Counted from the stretch's first letter, positions 35,613 through 43,957 are shown. The stretch: 64,000 nt of DNA from Roseovarius litorisediminis (GCF_900172295.1 NZ_FWFL01000006.1:186001-250000), one strand, 5' to 3'. The notes: generated from the letters alone by a model not told the origin. Translations and numbers: made by a program.

Positions 35613-36470
35613 TTAGTTTCGGACAGACGGCCCTTCGACCGACAAACCGTTGCCACGCGAAGCGACATAAAGCTCAAGCGCCACAAACTCGGGGCTGCCG
35701 GGCTTATAAGTCTCAGCGCGTGTGTCACGTACACAGCCCTTGAACCGGGCATGGACCGAGTTCAACTTGGTATTTTTCAACCGGTATGCCGGGAACCCAT
35801 TGATTTGACCCTGACTCAGGTGATCCGCGCGGATCATCTTACCATAGTTGTCTTCATGGCAATTTGCGCAGGACAGTTCCAACTGACCGGTACGGGTATA
35901 ATACAGCTCTTTGCCGTCTTCCCAGGTCGATTGTGCCGGGCCATCAATTGCCACATTAATGGGCATCCCGCGTGAAACGGATGCCAGCAGCGCCGTCATG
36001 TTCACCATGTCGCCGCCGGTGTATTTCCACTTTTCGGCACCCATACGCGTGGTGCGGCAATCGTTGATCTGCATCTCAAGGGTGCGGACCTCTTCGGCGG
36101 CATCATTCCACTTGGGATAGACGGCGCGCACGCCTTTCATGCTTTCTTCTGCATCGCCGTGACAGCTGGCACAGGATTTGCCCTCTGAGCCTTCAACCGT
36201 TTCCCAACTATCCATTGCTTTTTCCACAAAGATCATGCCGGGATTGTCAAAGTCATCAGACTCCATTGCCCGGGTTTCAGTGCCCCGGAAAAGCCAGCCC
36301 GACATAACCTCGTCCAGCGCGTCGGCCAGATGGGCCGGTGCTGCTGTGCGGGTTACAATTTCAATCTCTTCATTGATGATCAGATTGTCGTCCACCGGAT
36401 CAGCAAACGCTGCGCCGGTGGAAAGCAGTGTTGCGCCAATCAGGCCAGAAATCAGTTTTGTTCTTGTCAT
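35613..36470 (-). CDS. soxA: SoxA, c-type cytochrome subunit of the thiosulfate-loading SoxAX complex
   Basis: The 285-residue periplasmic protein has a Sec signal (MTRTKLISGLIGATLLSTGAAFA). It carries heme sites CASCH (100-104) and CANCH (201-205) plus Cys138 in INDCRTT, so it is the diheme form. The active-site Cys246 in FKGCVRDTRAE carries the persulfide that ligates the heme and takes part in joining thiosulfate to SoxY. It is encoded after soxXYZ, as in Paracoccus pantotrophus. Confidence 0.95.
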   Translation of the reverse strand: MTRTKLISGLIGATLLSTGAAFADPVDDNLIINEEIEIVTRTAAPAHLADALDEVMSGWLFRGTETRAMESDDFDNPGMIFVEKAMDSWETVEGSEGKSCASCHGDAEESMKGVRAVYPKWNDAAEEVRTLEMQINDCRTTRMGAEKWKYTGGDMVNMTALLASVSRGMPINVAIDGPAQSTWEDGKELYYTRTGQLELSCANCHEDNYGKMIRADHLSQGQINGFPAYRLKNTKLNSVHARFKGCVRDTRAETYKPGSPEFVALELYVASRGNGLSVEGPSVRN

Positions 36471-36494
36471 TATCGTCCTCCCTGACGATTGCCC

Positions 36495-36824
36495 TTATTT
36501 CAACGCGATTTTTTTGGTCGTTTCATAGACCGAGCCATCGTCGTCGTACCAGGTGAAGTGGAACTCACCGGCCTCGGGCACTTTGGCCTGAAACTCAAGA
36601 TAAGGGTTGGTCGAAATCGCCGGCTCCAACGTAATATCAACGACCAGTTCGCCGTTAAATTCGCAGGTAAAGCGGTTGATGATCGAACGCGGGATGATGT
36701 TGCCATCATCGTCTTTGCGCTGACCCGATTCCATTTGGTGACTGATCAGCGTTTTGACGGTGATCACGTCACCGGCGGCAGCCGATTTAGGTACTTTGAC
36801 GCGGGGTTTTACACCTGAAGCCAT
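36495..36824 (-). CDS. soxZ: SoxZ, sulfur-carrier partner
   Basis: The 109-residue protein with an Ig-like fold begins MASGVKPRVKVPKSAAAGDV and contains ISHQMESGQRKDDDGNIIPR and EFHFTWYDDDGSVYE. It has no signal peptide, which is normal since SoxZ is co-exported with SoxY. SoxYZ carries the sulfur intermediates through the Sox cycle. It lies 22 bases after soxY. Confidence 0.95.
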   Translation of the reverse strand: MASGVKPRVKVPKSAAAGDVITVKTLISHQMESGQRKDDDGNIIPRSIINRFTCEFNGELVVDITLEPAISTNPYLEFQAKVPEAGEFHFTWYDDDGSVYETTKKIALK

Positions 36825-36846
36825 ATCTTAATTCTCCTCGAATGCC

Positions 36847-37266
36847 TTAGCCGCCGCAGCCGCCGATTGTTACCTTGACTGTCGCCGATGCCTTCGCAAA
36901 CGAGCCGTCGGCCATCTTGGCAATAGCCACAACGTCCTGCGTCCCCGCCAGGCGGATACGTGTAGAGGCAGCCTGCGATGCAGCCAGAGGCCCAAATTTA
37001 AAGGTCGCGACACTGGGTGTCGGATTGCCCATCGCCAGAACCAAAATCTCACTCGCGCCGGGGGCATCAACTTCGATCGGAACAGTATTGCCGTTTTCGG
37101 CAATCTCGGGGGCGGTCAAAGTAATACCGCCATCGGCCATTTCGGCCCCACCGGTAAAGGCGGCAATGGCATCTTCGCCCAAACCGGCCGATGCCGACAA
37201 AGGCAGGCCAAGCGCCACAAAGGCCCCTGCCCCCACAACCAACGCGTCACGTCTGGTCAGTTTCAT
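36847..37266 (-). CDS. soxY: SoxY, covalent sulfur carrier
   Basis: The 139-residue protein has a Tat signal (TRRDALVVGAGAFVALGLPL, cleavage near SASA) and ends in VTIGGCGG. The Cys137 in this flexible GGCGG tail is the attachment point for thiosulfate and all later intermediates. It lies between soxX and soxZ. Confidence 0.96.
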   Translation of the reverse strand: MKLTRRDALVVGAGAFVALGLPLSASAGLGEDAIAAFTGGAEMADGGITLTAPEIAENGNTVPIEVDAPGASEILVLAMGNPTPSVATFKFGPLAASQAASTRIRLAGTQDVVAIAKMADGSFAKASATVKVTIGGCGG

Positions 37267-37308
37267 GTCTGAATTCTCCTGGTCTTGTTCACCGCATGCG
37301 GCGAACGA

Positions 37309-37782
37309 TCACTCTTTGAGGGTTGCCAGATAGGCAACCACGTCTTCGATTTGCTGTGCGGTAAGGATCGGGCCAAACGTATCGTCCGGCGCTTCACCGG
37401 TGTAGGCATTGCCCGGCCGGATGAAACCTTCTGTTTTGTAGAACGACGGCATCATGGTGCCTTCAAACATTATCTTGGCGTTGGCCACGATGCCGCGCAG
37501 TTCTTCTTCGGTCCAGCGATCACCGGCACCATCAAGAGACGGGCCGATTTCGCCGTGGAACGGCACGTCGCTCAGGTCGCTGACCTGATGGCATGCAACG
37601 CAATTGCCCAGTTTCTTGCTGCCGACAATTTCGCGACCGCTTTCGCGATCACCCGGAACGCCTGTCAGCGATTCCGCAACAGTCCCGTCGCTGAAACTGA
37701 CTTCGGTCGGCGCGATCTCGCCCGCCGAAACGGCAAATGCCGTCGAGGCCAGAGCAATGGCGGTGATGATGGATCTTTTCAT
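37309..37782 (-). CDS. soxX: SoxX, monoheme cytochrome of the SoxAX complex
   Basis: The 157-residue periplasmic cytochrome has a Sec signal (MKRSIITAIALASTAFAVSA), heme site CVACH (61-65) and Met ligand candidates in GTMMPSFYKTEGF (110-111). With SoxA it couples thiosulfate to SoxY oxidatively. The ATG at 37782 has GGGAGG upstream; longer in-frame starts would read through the promoter gap. A candidate SoxR box begins 16 bases upstream. Confidence 0.94.
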   Translation of the reverse strand: MKRSIITAIALASTAFAVSAGEIAPTEVSFSDGTVAESLTGVPGDRESGREIVGSKKLGNCVACHQVSDLSDVPFHGEIGPSLDGAGDRWTEEELRGIVANAKIMFEGTMMPSFYKTEGFIRPGNAYTGEAPDDTFGPILTAQQIEDVVAYLATLKE

Positions 37783-37797
37783 GCGTCCTCCCATAAC

Positions 37798-37817
37798 ACA
37801 TTCAAAATTTCGTATAT
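37798..37817 (+). promoter_or_regulatory. Candidate SoxR box in the soxW-soxX gap
   Basis: ACATTCAAAATTTCGTATAT shares the first nine bases and the spacing with the box at 39255 and, inverted, with 35542. In Pseudaminobacter salicylatoxidans the ArsR-type SoxR is reported to bind the soxS-V and soxW-X gaps; this site is in the second of these. Confidence 0.6.
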
Positions 37818-37889
37818 CATAGTACACAGAATCGTGAACCGGCAAGGATAAATTCTGTTTTTGGAATTCATCGCTCGCCAGCATGCGGC

Positions 37890-38468
37890 TCAATCGCCCA
37901 GATCGACCGTTCGTTCCCGTATCATACGAGCATGATAGCGCTGGAAATCCTCTTCTGATTCAAGCGCATAGCGTTTTTCATTCACCCAGGTCAGCAGGTC
38001 AAGCGTGGTACCTGCTTCAAATGCTCCCGGCATAACGGCAACGGCGGCCTGCGCGGCGGTCTGGCCCTCTTCCACCTCTTCTGGCATGAAAAGAATCGAT
38101 GGCGTGAACATCATTCCCCATTTGCGGGCGGCGTCCCTCTGCGAAAGTACCTGACCGTCGAAATCAGTAAGTTCAGATGCCCCATACAGATCAATCTGAA
38201 CCACAAAGAAATTCTCACGGATGTAGCTGTCTATCACAGGCAACGGAAAGACATCACGGTGCATTCGTTCGCAGTAGATGCAACCGCGCTGCTCGATCAG
38301 GATCATCAGGCGTTTGCCCTCAGAATTGGCCTCGGCCAGATCTTCACGCAGATCCTTGAACGTGTCTCGCAGCCAATCAGGTTTGTGCAGCCCGTCATCG
38401 CCCAGTTCAACCGCCCAAACAGGCAAGGCCATCAGCACAGCTGCCAACAGAATCAGAACACGTTTCAT
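37890..38468 (-). CDS. soxW: SoxW, periplasmic thioredoxin
   Basis: The 192-residue protein has a signal peptide (MKRVLILLAAVLMALPVWA) and a thioredoxin-like fold with the redox motif CIYC (63-66) in IEQRGCIYCERMHRD and the cis-Pro region MFTPSILFM. SoxW receives electrons from SoxV and keeps periplasmic Sox components reduced. The 107-base gap before soxX contains a promoter region, as known for other sox clusters. Confidence 0.88.
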   Translation of the reverse strand: MKRVLILLAAVLMALPVWAVELGDDGLHKPDWLRDTFKDLREDLAEANSEGKRLMILIEQRGCIYCERMHRDVFPLPVIDSYIRENFFVVQIDLYGASELTDFDGQVLSQRDAARKWGMMFTPSILFMPEEVEEGQTAAQAAVAVMPGAFEAGTTLDLLTWVNEKRYALESEEDFQRYHARMIRERTVDLGD

Positions 38469-38484
38469 GGCATCTCCTCCTTCG

Positions 38485-39222
38485 TCAGATGTTGCGGAAT
38501 ACCGGAAACGTCTCCAGCATCCATTGCGCGATGTAATTCACACTATCGGTGGCAATCAGCACCGCAAAGACGATCAAAAGTATGCCCATCGCCTTTTCTA
38601 CCTTGGGCAGATGGCGCCTGAATTTGGCAGCAAACTTTAGGAACGGCCCGATGAACAGCGATGCCACCATAAAGGGTGTGGTCATCGCCAGCCCGAATAC
38701 CAGCAATAGCATCAGCCCCTGCATCGCGGTCGATTCGGTGCTGGCTGTGAACACCACCGCGGTCAGCACACCACCGACACAGGGGGTCCAGCCTGCGGCG
38801 AAGGCAAAGCCCACTACATACGCGCCCATCACCGACATGTTCTTTGTCTTACCGGCATCCATCTGGAATACACGATTCAGAAACCCGATACGCAGCAAGC
38901 CTAGGAAATGTAGTCCAAGTATCAGCACCACCAACGCCGCAAGCAGCCGGAATTCGGTCTGAAATCCACGAAATGCCTGGCTTAGCCCAAAGGCCGCCGC
39001 CCCCAGCAGGACAAAGACCGTGATGATCCCAGCCGAAAACATGACCGAGGCCAGAAAGGCCCGTCGCCGCACGCCCGGCGCCAACTCACCTTCGGCGCTG
39101 ATCTCCTGCATGGACGCGCCTGCCATATAGCTCAGGTAAAATGGCACAATCGGAAGCACGCAGGGGGAAAAGAAAACGATCAAACCACCCAGAAATGCGC
39201 TCAGGATCGACACGTCAAACAT
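38485..39222 (-). CDS. soxV: SoxV, CcdA-like membrane thiol transporter
   Basis: The 245-residue protein has six predicted helices and the two conserved CcdA/DsbD-beta Cys residues, Cys21 in FFSPCVLPIVPFYLSY and Cys148 in AAGWTPCVGG. It carries reducing equivalents from cytoplasmic thioredoxin to SoxW. The ATG at 39222 is chosen for its GAAGGGA site and family-like MFDVSILSAFLGG start. It is the first gene of the leftward sox operon, divergent from soxS. Confidence 0.93.
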   Translation of the reverse strand: MFDVSILSAFLGGLIVFFSPCVLPIVPFYLSYMAGASMQEISAEGELAPGVRRRAFLASVMFSAGIITVFVLLGAAAFGLSQAFRGFQTEFRLLAALVVLILGLHFLGLLRIGFLNRVFQMDAGKTKNMSVMGAYVVGFAFAAGWTPCVGGVLTAVVFTASTESTAMQGLMLLLVFGLAMTTPFMVASLFIGPFLKFAAKFRRHLPKVEKAMGILLIVFAVLIATDSVNYIAQWMLETFPVFRNI

Positions 39223-39254
39223 CGGGGTCCCTTCTGACAGCTTGATCACAACTC

Positions 39255-39274
39255 ACATTCAAACTATTATATGT
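39255..39274 (+). promoter_or_regulatory. Candidate SoxR box in the soxV-soxS divergent gap
   Basis: ACATTCAAACTATTATATGT is an ACAT-n12-ATGT imperfect palindrome in the 79-base gap between soxV and soxS. It shares ACATTCAAA and the 20-base frame with the sites at 37798 and 35542. The position matches the published SoxR target gap in related sox loci. Confidence 0.65.
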
Positions 39275-39301
39275 TTTACCAAACCGTCAATCGGAACAAT
39301 C

Positions 39302-39673
39302 ATGCGTCTGCTGTTTGCAATCCTGGCCACGTTATTGCTGGTGTACACCTTTTACAGCCCTGCGCGCGCAGGTGAGCTGGTAATGATCGAGCGTGACGGC
39401 TGCCACTGGTGTGAACGCTGGAATACCGAGATCGCGCATATCTACCCCAAGACGGACGAAGGCAAACGCGCGCCCTTGCGCAGGGTGAATATCAGTAACC
39501 TGCCTGATAACATAATATTTGCGTCTCGTCCGATCTTCACTCCGACCTTCATACTGGTTGAGAATGGACAGGAACTGGGCCGGGTCGAAGGCTACGCCGG
39601 GCCTGATTTCTTCTGGCACCTTCTGGGGCAGTTGCTGAACGCCCATCCCGGCGCCACGGGTCTGGCAGGATAG
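39302..39673 (+). CDS. soxS: SoxS, periplasmic thioredoxin-like protein
   Basis: The 123-residue protein has a signal peptide (MRLLFAILATLLLVYTFYSPARA) and the redox motif CHWC (34-37) in IERDGCHWCERW, plus the cis-Pro region IFTPTFILVENG. In Paracoccus, SoxS reactivates the Sox enzymes. The ATG at 39302 gives the expected signal peptide; the longer frame covers the promoter gap. The soxR gene begins one base after its stop. Confidence 0.9.
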   Translation: MRLLFAILATLLLVYTFYSPARAGELVMIERDGCHWCERWNTEIAHIYPKTDEGKRAPLRRVNISNLPDNIIFASRPIFTPTFILVENGQELGRVEGYAGPDFFWHLLGQLLNAHPGATGLAG

Positions 39674-39674
39674 C

Positions 39675-40028
39675 ATGGCGCCCCGCCCCGATACCTCGTT
39701 GCCCGTGTTCATTCCGAACATGCCCAGAGAAGAGATAGATCTGTTGGCCACCAGCGCCTGCCACGCCGCCGCGTTTCTCAAAGCCATCAGTCACGAAGGC
39801 CGTTTGATGATCCTGTGCCATCTGGCCACGGGCGAAAAAACCGTGACCGAGCTGGAAGAATTGTTGTCCGCCCGGCAAGCCGCTGTTTCACAACAACTGG
39901 CACGGTTGCGATCCGAGGGGCTGGTCAGCCCCCGCCGCGAGGGCAAGGCGATCTTTTACCGTTTGACAGATCAACGCGCCATCCGAATACTTGATGTGGT
40001 TTACGATCTGTTCTGCAAAGACAGCTGA
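39675..40028 (+). CDS. soxR: SoxR, ArsR-family repressor with a BigR/SqrR-type cysteine pair
   Basis: The 117-residue winged-helix repressor contains Cys48 in RLMILCHLATGE and Cys114 in YDLFCKDS, at the positions of the redox pair that senses persulfides in BigR and SqrR; a further Cys29 precedes them. The recognition helix region is LSARQAAVSQQLARLRSEGL. It should repress sox transcription until reduced sulfur species form a di- to tetrasulfide link. It is co-transcribed with soxS. Confidence 0.93.
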   Translation: MAPRPDTSLPVFIPNMPREEIDLLATSACHAAAFLKAISHEGRLMILCHLATGEKTVTELEELLSARQAAVSQQLARLRSEGLVSPRREGKAIFYRLTDQRAIRILDVVYDLFCKDS

Positions 40029-40070
40029 GTCCAAACACCTAACCCGCCTTGATGCATCCGGAGAACAGCC

Positions 40071-41126
40071 ATGTTCGACACCATTACCGAAGACGCGGCC
40101 CTGGTTGCCATGATCGGGTTTGCGGGTGGCGTGCTGCTGGGGCTTGCAGCACGGCTGGGGCGTTTCTGCACCCTGGGCGCGATCGAGGACTTTCTCTATC
40201 AGGGCAGCGATATTCGGCTTCGCATGTGGATACTCGCAATTGGCATCGCGGGTCTTGCCTCGTTTGGCTTGGTCAGCGCCGGAGCATTGGATCTGACGCA
40301 AACGGTTTACTACCTCACCCCGTGGTCGCCTTTGGCCAGTATCATTGGCGGGCTGCTTTTTGGCTATGGCATGTCGCTGTCCGGCAATTGCGGGTTTGGC
40401 GCTTTGGCCCGGTTCGGCGGGGGTGATCTGCGATCGTTCGTTATTGTCATCGTCATGGGCATCGCTGCTTACGTGATGCTGTCCGGCCCCCTTGCCGCCC
40501 TGCGCGTGCGCTTTACCGACATGACGACTTTTGACACCATCACACAAGGCTATGCAGGGCTGCTGTCTTCAACAACAGGCCTGCCCCTTGCCCCCAGCGG
40601 TCTTTTGATAAGCCTGTTGATCGCTGTCGCCGCCCTTTTTTCAAAAACGTTTTTGAACAACCGAAAAGCAGTCCTTTGGTCAGTGATCGTCGGCTTGGCG
40701 ATTGCCAGCGGTTGGGCAGGCACCAATTGGGTTTCCTATCACGGGTTCGGATCGGTACCAGTGGTCTCGCATACCTTCTCGGCTCCCTTGGGTGAGACCA
40801 TGATCTTTGTCATGACGTCCAGCGGTGGCGGAATCAGCTTTGGTGTTGGCTCGGTCTTTGGTGTGCTGACCGGCGCGTTTATCGGCAGCCTGATCAAGGG
40901 CCATTTCCGGTGGGAAGCCTGCGAAGACCCGCGCGAACTCAAGCGTCAGATTCTTGGTGCCGTCTGCATGGGCTTCGGCGCGGTCATCGCGGTCGGCTGC
41001 ACCATTGGTCAGGGCATTTCAGCCTTTTCCCTTTTAGCATTCAGCGCGCCCATCACGTTTGCCGCAATCTTTGCCGGGGCGGCCATCGGCCTGCGTCAGT
41101 TGATCACCGGCTTTGCCTCTGCCTGA
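40071..41126 (+). CDS. soxT: SoxT, YeeE/YedE-family thiosulfate permease
   Basis: The 351-residue membrane protein has about nine helices and two YeeE modules. Its TsuA-like motifs are MSLSGNCGFGALARFGGGDL (about 101-120) and AVGCTIGQGISAFSL (about 308-322). In Pseudaminobacter, SoxT is needed for induction of sox genes by thiosulfate, consistent with supply of the signal to SoxR. It follows soxR by 42 bases. The 3' end overlaps the convergent flavoprotein gene by 23 bases. Confidence 0.88.
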   Translation: MFDTITEDAALVAMIGFAGGVLLGLAARLGRFCTLGAIEDFLYQGSDIRLRMWILAIGIAGLASFGLVSAGALDLTQTVYYLTPWSPLASIIGGLLFGYGMSLSGNCGFGALARFGGGDLRSFVIVIVMGIAAYVMLSGPLAALRVRFTDMTTFDTITQGYAGLLSSTTGLPLAPSGLLISLLIAVAALFSKTFLNNRKAVLWSVIVGLAIASGWAGTNWVSYHGFGSVPVVSHTFSAPLGETMIFVMTSSGGGISFGVGSVFGVLTGAFIGSLIKGHFRWEACEDPRELKRQILGAVCMGFGAVIAVGCTIGQGISAFSLLAFSAPITFAAIFAGAAIGLRQLITGFASA

Positions 41127-42288
41127 AGCCTGCGCCGACCGCATGTACCAGCAATCTTGGCACCCGCAAAGCCAACGCCTTCAGGATATGCTCGTACTCG
41201 ATCTCACCTGCCATCAGCCGCAAGTAATCTTGCCGAAGGGTTGAAGACCTTCGAAATGTTGTCTCAAACGCGCCTTCAAGGGCAGGCAAAAACACCACCG
41301 GCCTGATCCATCGTGCCATCCGCAGTGCGCGATGAATCCCAACCAGACGCCGCCTGTAGCCCTCCAGCGCCGTTGCTGGGGCATTATTGCTTAGACTGTC
41401 TACCGCAGACAAAGCCGCCAGTTTCCCGCTTTTCAGTGCATAGGCGATCCCCTCGCCTGTAATAGGGTCCACCAGCCCTGCCGCATCACCACACAACAGC
41501 ATAGCGTCACGCCCCGGCACTTTCCTGAAATCCCCAAACGGCAGAAACTGGCCTTTGAACGCTTTCGGCGCGCAATCTATTCCCAGTTCCGTCAGATATT
41601 CTGCCATTGCCGTCTTCATGTCGGGGTTCCGCGCCATCAGCCCCCCCACGCCAACAGTCGTGCTGCAACGCTTGGGGAAGGCCCAGCCATAGCCCCAGCG
41701 GGCAGCGGCAAAGTCAATCCGGAGCGGCGCCTCGGGGTTGATGTGATCACCCGTCGCCTCGATCTCCAGACCGAAACCAATCCTGGTGCGATCAAACGAC
41801 TGCCCAAACAAGGCCTTGGCGACACTGCTGTTGGCGCCGTCCGCACCGATTAACACCCCATAGCGGATCGTCCGCCCATCCTTCAGTCCCAGAAATTTGG
41901 CGTTCAAATTGATCTCGCTGATCTGGCACCCGGTAAAATCCCGGGTGCCTGCCGCTATTGCCTTGGCACAGATCAGATGGTCCATGTCCCATCGCATCGC
42001 CATACACAGTGCAGGAGCGTCATTGATCAGCCCTACAGAGCGTCCGCGAAACCGGAAATCCACCACCGTTTTACGGTCCTGAGGTTCAAACGGCATTTCT
42101 TCGCCAAATATCTCGTGGTAATAACGCCTGGCCCGTCCGGTGATCAGCCCACCACACAGCTTGTTCCGCGGAAAGGTTTTCCTGTCGATCAGCGCGACCT
42201 GAAGCCCGGCCCGTGCGGCCGTAAAGGCAGCCGCACCGCCTGCCGGCCCGGCCCCCACAACCACAACATCAAAAACCTGATCCGTCAT
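41104..42288 (-). CDS. FAD-dependent oxidoreductase, geranylgeranyl-reductase family
   Basis: The 394-residue flavoprotein has the dinucleotide motif VVVVGAGPAGGAAAFTAARAG (about 8-28), TFPRNKLCGGLITGRA (about 38-53), and the second FAD motif LLCGDAAGLVDPITGEGIAYAL near 280. These are hallmarks of the geranylgeranyl reductase/ChlP-like group, which saturates isoprenoid chains of quinones, lipids or (in phototrophs) bacteriochlorophyll. No photosynthesis gene is nearby, so the substrate is unknown. The ATG at 42288 is preferred; an upstream start adds 13 unrelated residues. Confidence 0.8.
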   Translation of the reverse strand: MTDQVFDVVVVGAGPAGGAAAFTAARAGLQVALIDRKTFPRNKLCGGLITGRARRYYHEIFGEEMPFEPQDRKTVVDFRFRGRSVGLINDAPALCMAMRWDMDHLICAKAIAAGTRDFTGCQISEINLNAKFLGLKDGRTIRYGVLIGADGANSSVAKALFGQSFDRTRIGFGLEIEATGDHINPEAPLRIDFAAARWGYGWAFPKRCSTTVGVGGLMARNPDMKTAMAEYLTELGIDCAPKAFKGQFLPFGDFRKVPGRDAMLLCGDAAGLVDPITGEGIAYALKSGKLAALSAVDSLSNNAPATALEGYRRRLVGIHRALRMARWIRPVVFLPALEGAFETTFRRSSTLRQDYLRLMAGEIEYEHILKALALRVPRLLVHAVGAGFRQRQSR

Positions 42289-42336
42289 GTCCAATCCCGC
42301 AGGCCCCAGCCAGCATGGATCAGGCATAGCGCTGCC

Positions 42337-42792
42337 TCAGCTTGCGGGCAAGGCATCTCGCCGGATCATCGTGCGCAGGGCAAAACTTGACCGCATCGAC
42401 CGGATACCGGGGATTTGCATCAACCCGTCCTCCAGAAACCGGTCAAACCCTGACAGGTCGGCAGCCACCACTCGAATCATTACATCCCGCGTGCCGGTCA
42501 TGAGATAGCATTCCATCACCTCATCAAACCGCTTAAGTGCCTTTTCAAATGCCGCAACCGCGTCCCGCGATTGCTTTTCCAGTTCCAGGAAAATGAAAAC
42601 ATTCAGCGGGAGACCCAGTTTTTCCTGATCCACCCGGGCGGAATACCCGGTGATCACACCCTCCGCTTCCAGCCGCGCGATTCGTCGTGCACAGGGGGTG
42701 GGTGACAGACCCACGGCTTCGGATAAATCCCCAAGCCGCTGACGCCCGTCGCGTTGCAACGCCACAATGATCTGCCGGTCAATCTTGTCCAT
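42337..42792 (-). CDS. Lrp/AsnC-family regulator
   Basis: The 151-residue regulator has an N-terminal HTH (about 4-60: MDKIDRQIIVALQRDGR, LSPTPCARRIARLEAEGVI) and a C-terminal RAM ligand domain with MTGTRDVMIRVVAADLSGF. It is divergent from an amino acid dehydrogenase gene and very likely regulates it in response to branched-chain amino acids, as is common for this pairing. Three CTAATTT-type sites lie in the gap. Confidence 0.92.
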   Translation of the reverse strand: MDKIDRQIIVALQRDGRQRLGDLSEAVGLSPTPCARRIARLEAEGVITGYSARVDQEKLGLPLNVFIFLELEKQSRDAVAAFEKALKRFDEVMECYLMTGTRDVMIRVVAADLSGFDRFLEDGLMQIPGIRSMRSSFALRTMIRRDALPAS

Positions 42793-42797
42793 AACCT

Positions 42798-42836
42798 CTA
42801 ATTTTCCTCCATAAATTAGGTATTATCCCTAATTTT
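42798..42836. promoter_or_regulatory. Phased CTAATTT/AAATTAG sites (candidate Lrp operator)
   Basis: CTAATTTT (42798-42805), inverted AAATTAG (42813-42819) and CTAATTTT (42829-42836) are spaced 15-16 bases apart just upstream of the Lrp-family gene. The first two form a 22-bp dyad. Phased AT-rich half-sites are typical for Lrp octamers, so autoregulation and control of the divergent dehydrogenase are likely. Confidence 0.6.
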
Positions 42837-42910
42837 TTCCACTTCCTTACATGTATTCGCTGTTTTTTCGCGCAAGGCCAGATCTATCTTGCGCATAGGG
42901 AGGACCAGCC

Positions 42911-43957
42911 ATGCTGACACGACTTTCATCCACCACCCACGAAGGGTTGTACCGCGTCGACGACGCAGCCAGTGGATTGCGCGGCTTTATCGCGCTCCAT
43001 TCAACCCGGCTGGGCCCGGCAGCGGGTGGCCTCAGGATGCGAGTCTACGACAATGATCAGGCGGCAATTGACGACGTGCTGAACCTGTCGCGCGGCATGA
43101 GCTACAAAAACGCCGCTGCCGGCCTGCCGCTTGGCGGCGGCAAGGCCGTGATCCTTGGCGATCCGCGCACCGAAAAGACGCCCGAAAAACTGCGTGCCTT
43201 TGGCCGGGCGATTGACGCCTTGCAAGGCCAATACTGGACCGCCGAGGATATGGGCATGGCCCCTTCGGACATGGCGGAACTGGCAAAGGAAACCCGCTTT
43301 GTCGCCGGGCTTGATAGCGGCAATCACGCCAGTGGTGATCCGTCACCAGTGACGGCGCAGGGCGTTTTCAACGCCATGCTGATCGGTTCGGAAAAGCAGT
43401 TCGGCAACAAGGATCTGACGTCCCGCCGCGTGGCCGTGCAGGGGCTGGGCCATGTCGGCTGGCATCTCTGTCGTCTGCTGCAAGCAGCGGGTGCCCATCT
43501 GATCGTCGCGGACATGGACCCTGTTGTCGTGGCTGATGCCGTGCAGACCTTTGGCGCCGACGTTGCCGCGCCGTCAGACATCCACCAGACCCAGGTCGAC
43601 ATTTTTGCCCCCTGCGCCATCGGCGGCATCCTCAACAACCATACAATTCCGCAAATCAACGCCCGACTGATCGCAGGAGCAGCCAACAATCAACTGGCCA
43701 GCCCGGCCGACGCAGACGCGCTGCAGGATCGCGGCATCCTTTATCTGCCAGACTATGTGGCCAATGCTGGCGGGATCATCAACGTCGCAGCCGAAATCCT
43801 GCAAATCGAAAATCGCCAGAAATGGGTCGACGAAAAACTGACGGCCCTCAATGCAACAATGGCCCGTATCGTGATCCGCGCCGCGGCCGAAGGCATCAGC
43901 CCGGCACATATGGCGGACCGCACGGTTGACGACATGTTGCTGAAGGTCGCCATCTGA
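42911..43957 (+). CDS. Leucine-type amino acid dehydrogenase (Glu/Leu/Phe/Val family)
   Basis: The 348-residue NAD-dependent enzyme deaminates a branched-chain or aromatic amino acid to its 2-oxo acid. Family residues are GPAAGGLRMRVY (35-46), catalytic Lys66 in RGMSYKNAAAGLPLGGGK, Lys78 in GGGKAVI, and the Rossmann motif VAVQGLGHVGWHL (about 174-186). Leucine dehydrogenase is the best match in length and motif; phenylalanine dehydrogenase is the alternative. It is divergent from the Lrp-type gene. Confidence 0.88.
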   Translation: MLTRLSSTTHEGLYRVDDAASGLRGFIALHSTRLGPAAGGLRMRVYDNDQAAIDDVLNLSRGMSYKNAAAGLPLGGGKAVILGDPRTEKTPEKLRAFGRAIDALQGQYWTAEDMGMAPSDMAELAKETRFVAGLDSGNHASGDPSPVTAQGVFNAMLIGSEKQFGNKDLTSRRVAVQGLGHVGWHLCRLLQAAGAHLIVADMDPVVVADAVQTFGADVAAPSDIHQTQVDIFAPCAIGGILNNHTIPQINARLIAGAANNQLASPADADALQDRGILYLPDYVANAGGIINVAAEILQIENRQKWVDEKLTALNATMARIVIRAAAEGISPAHMADRTVDDMLLKVAI

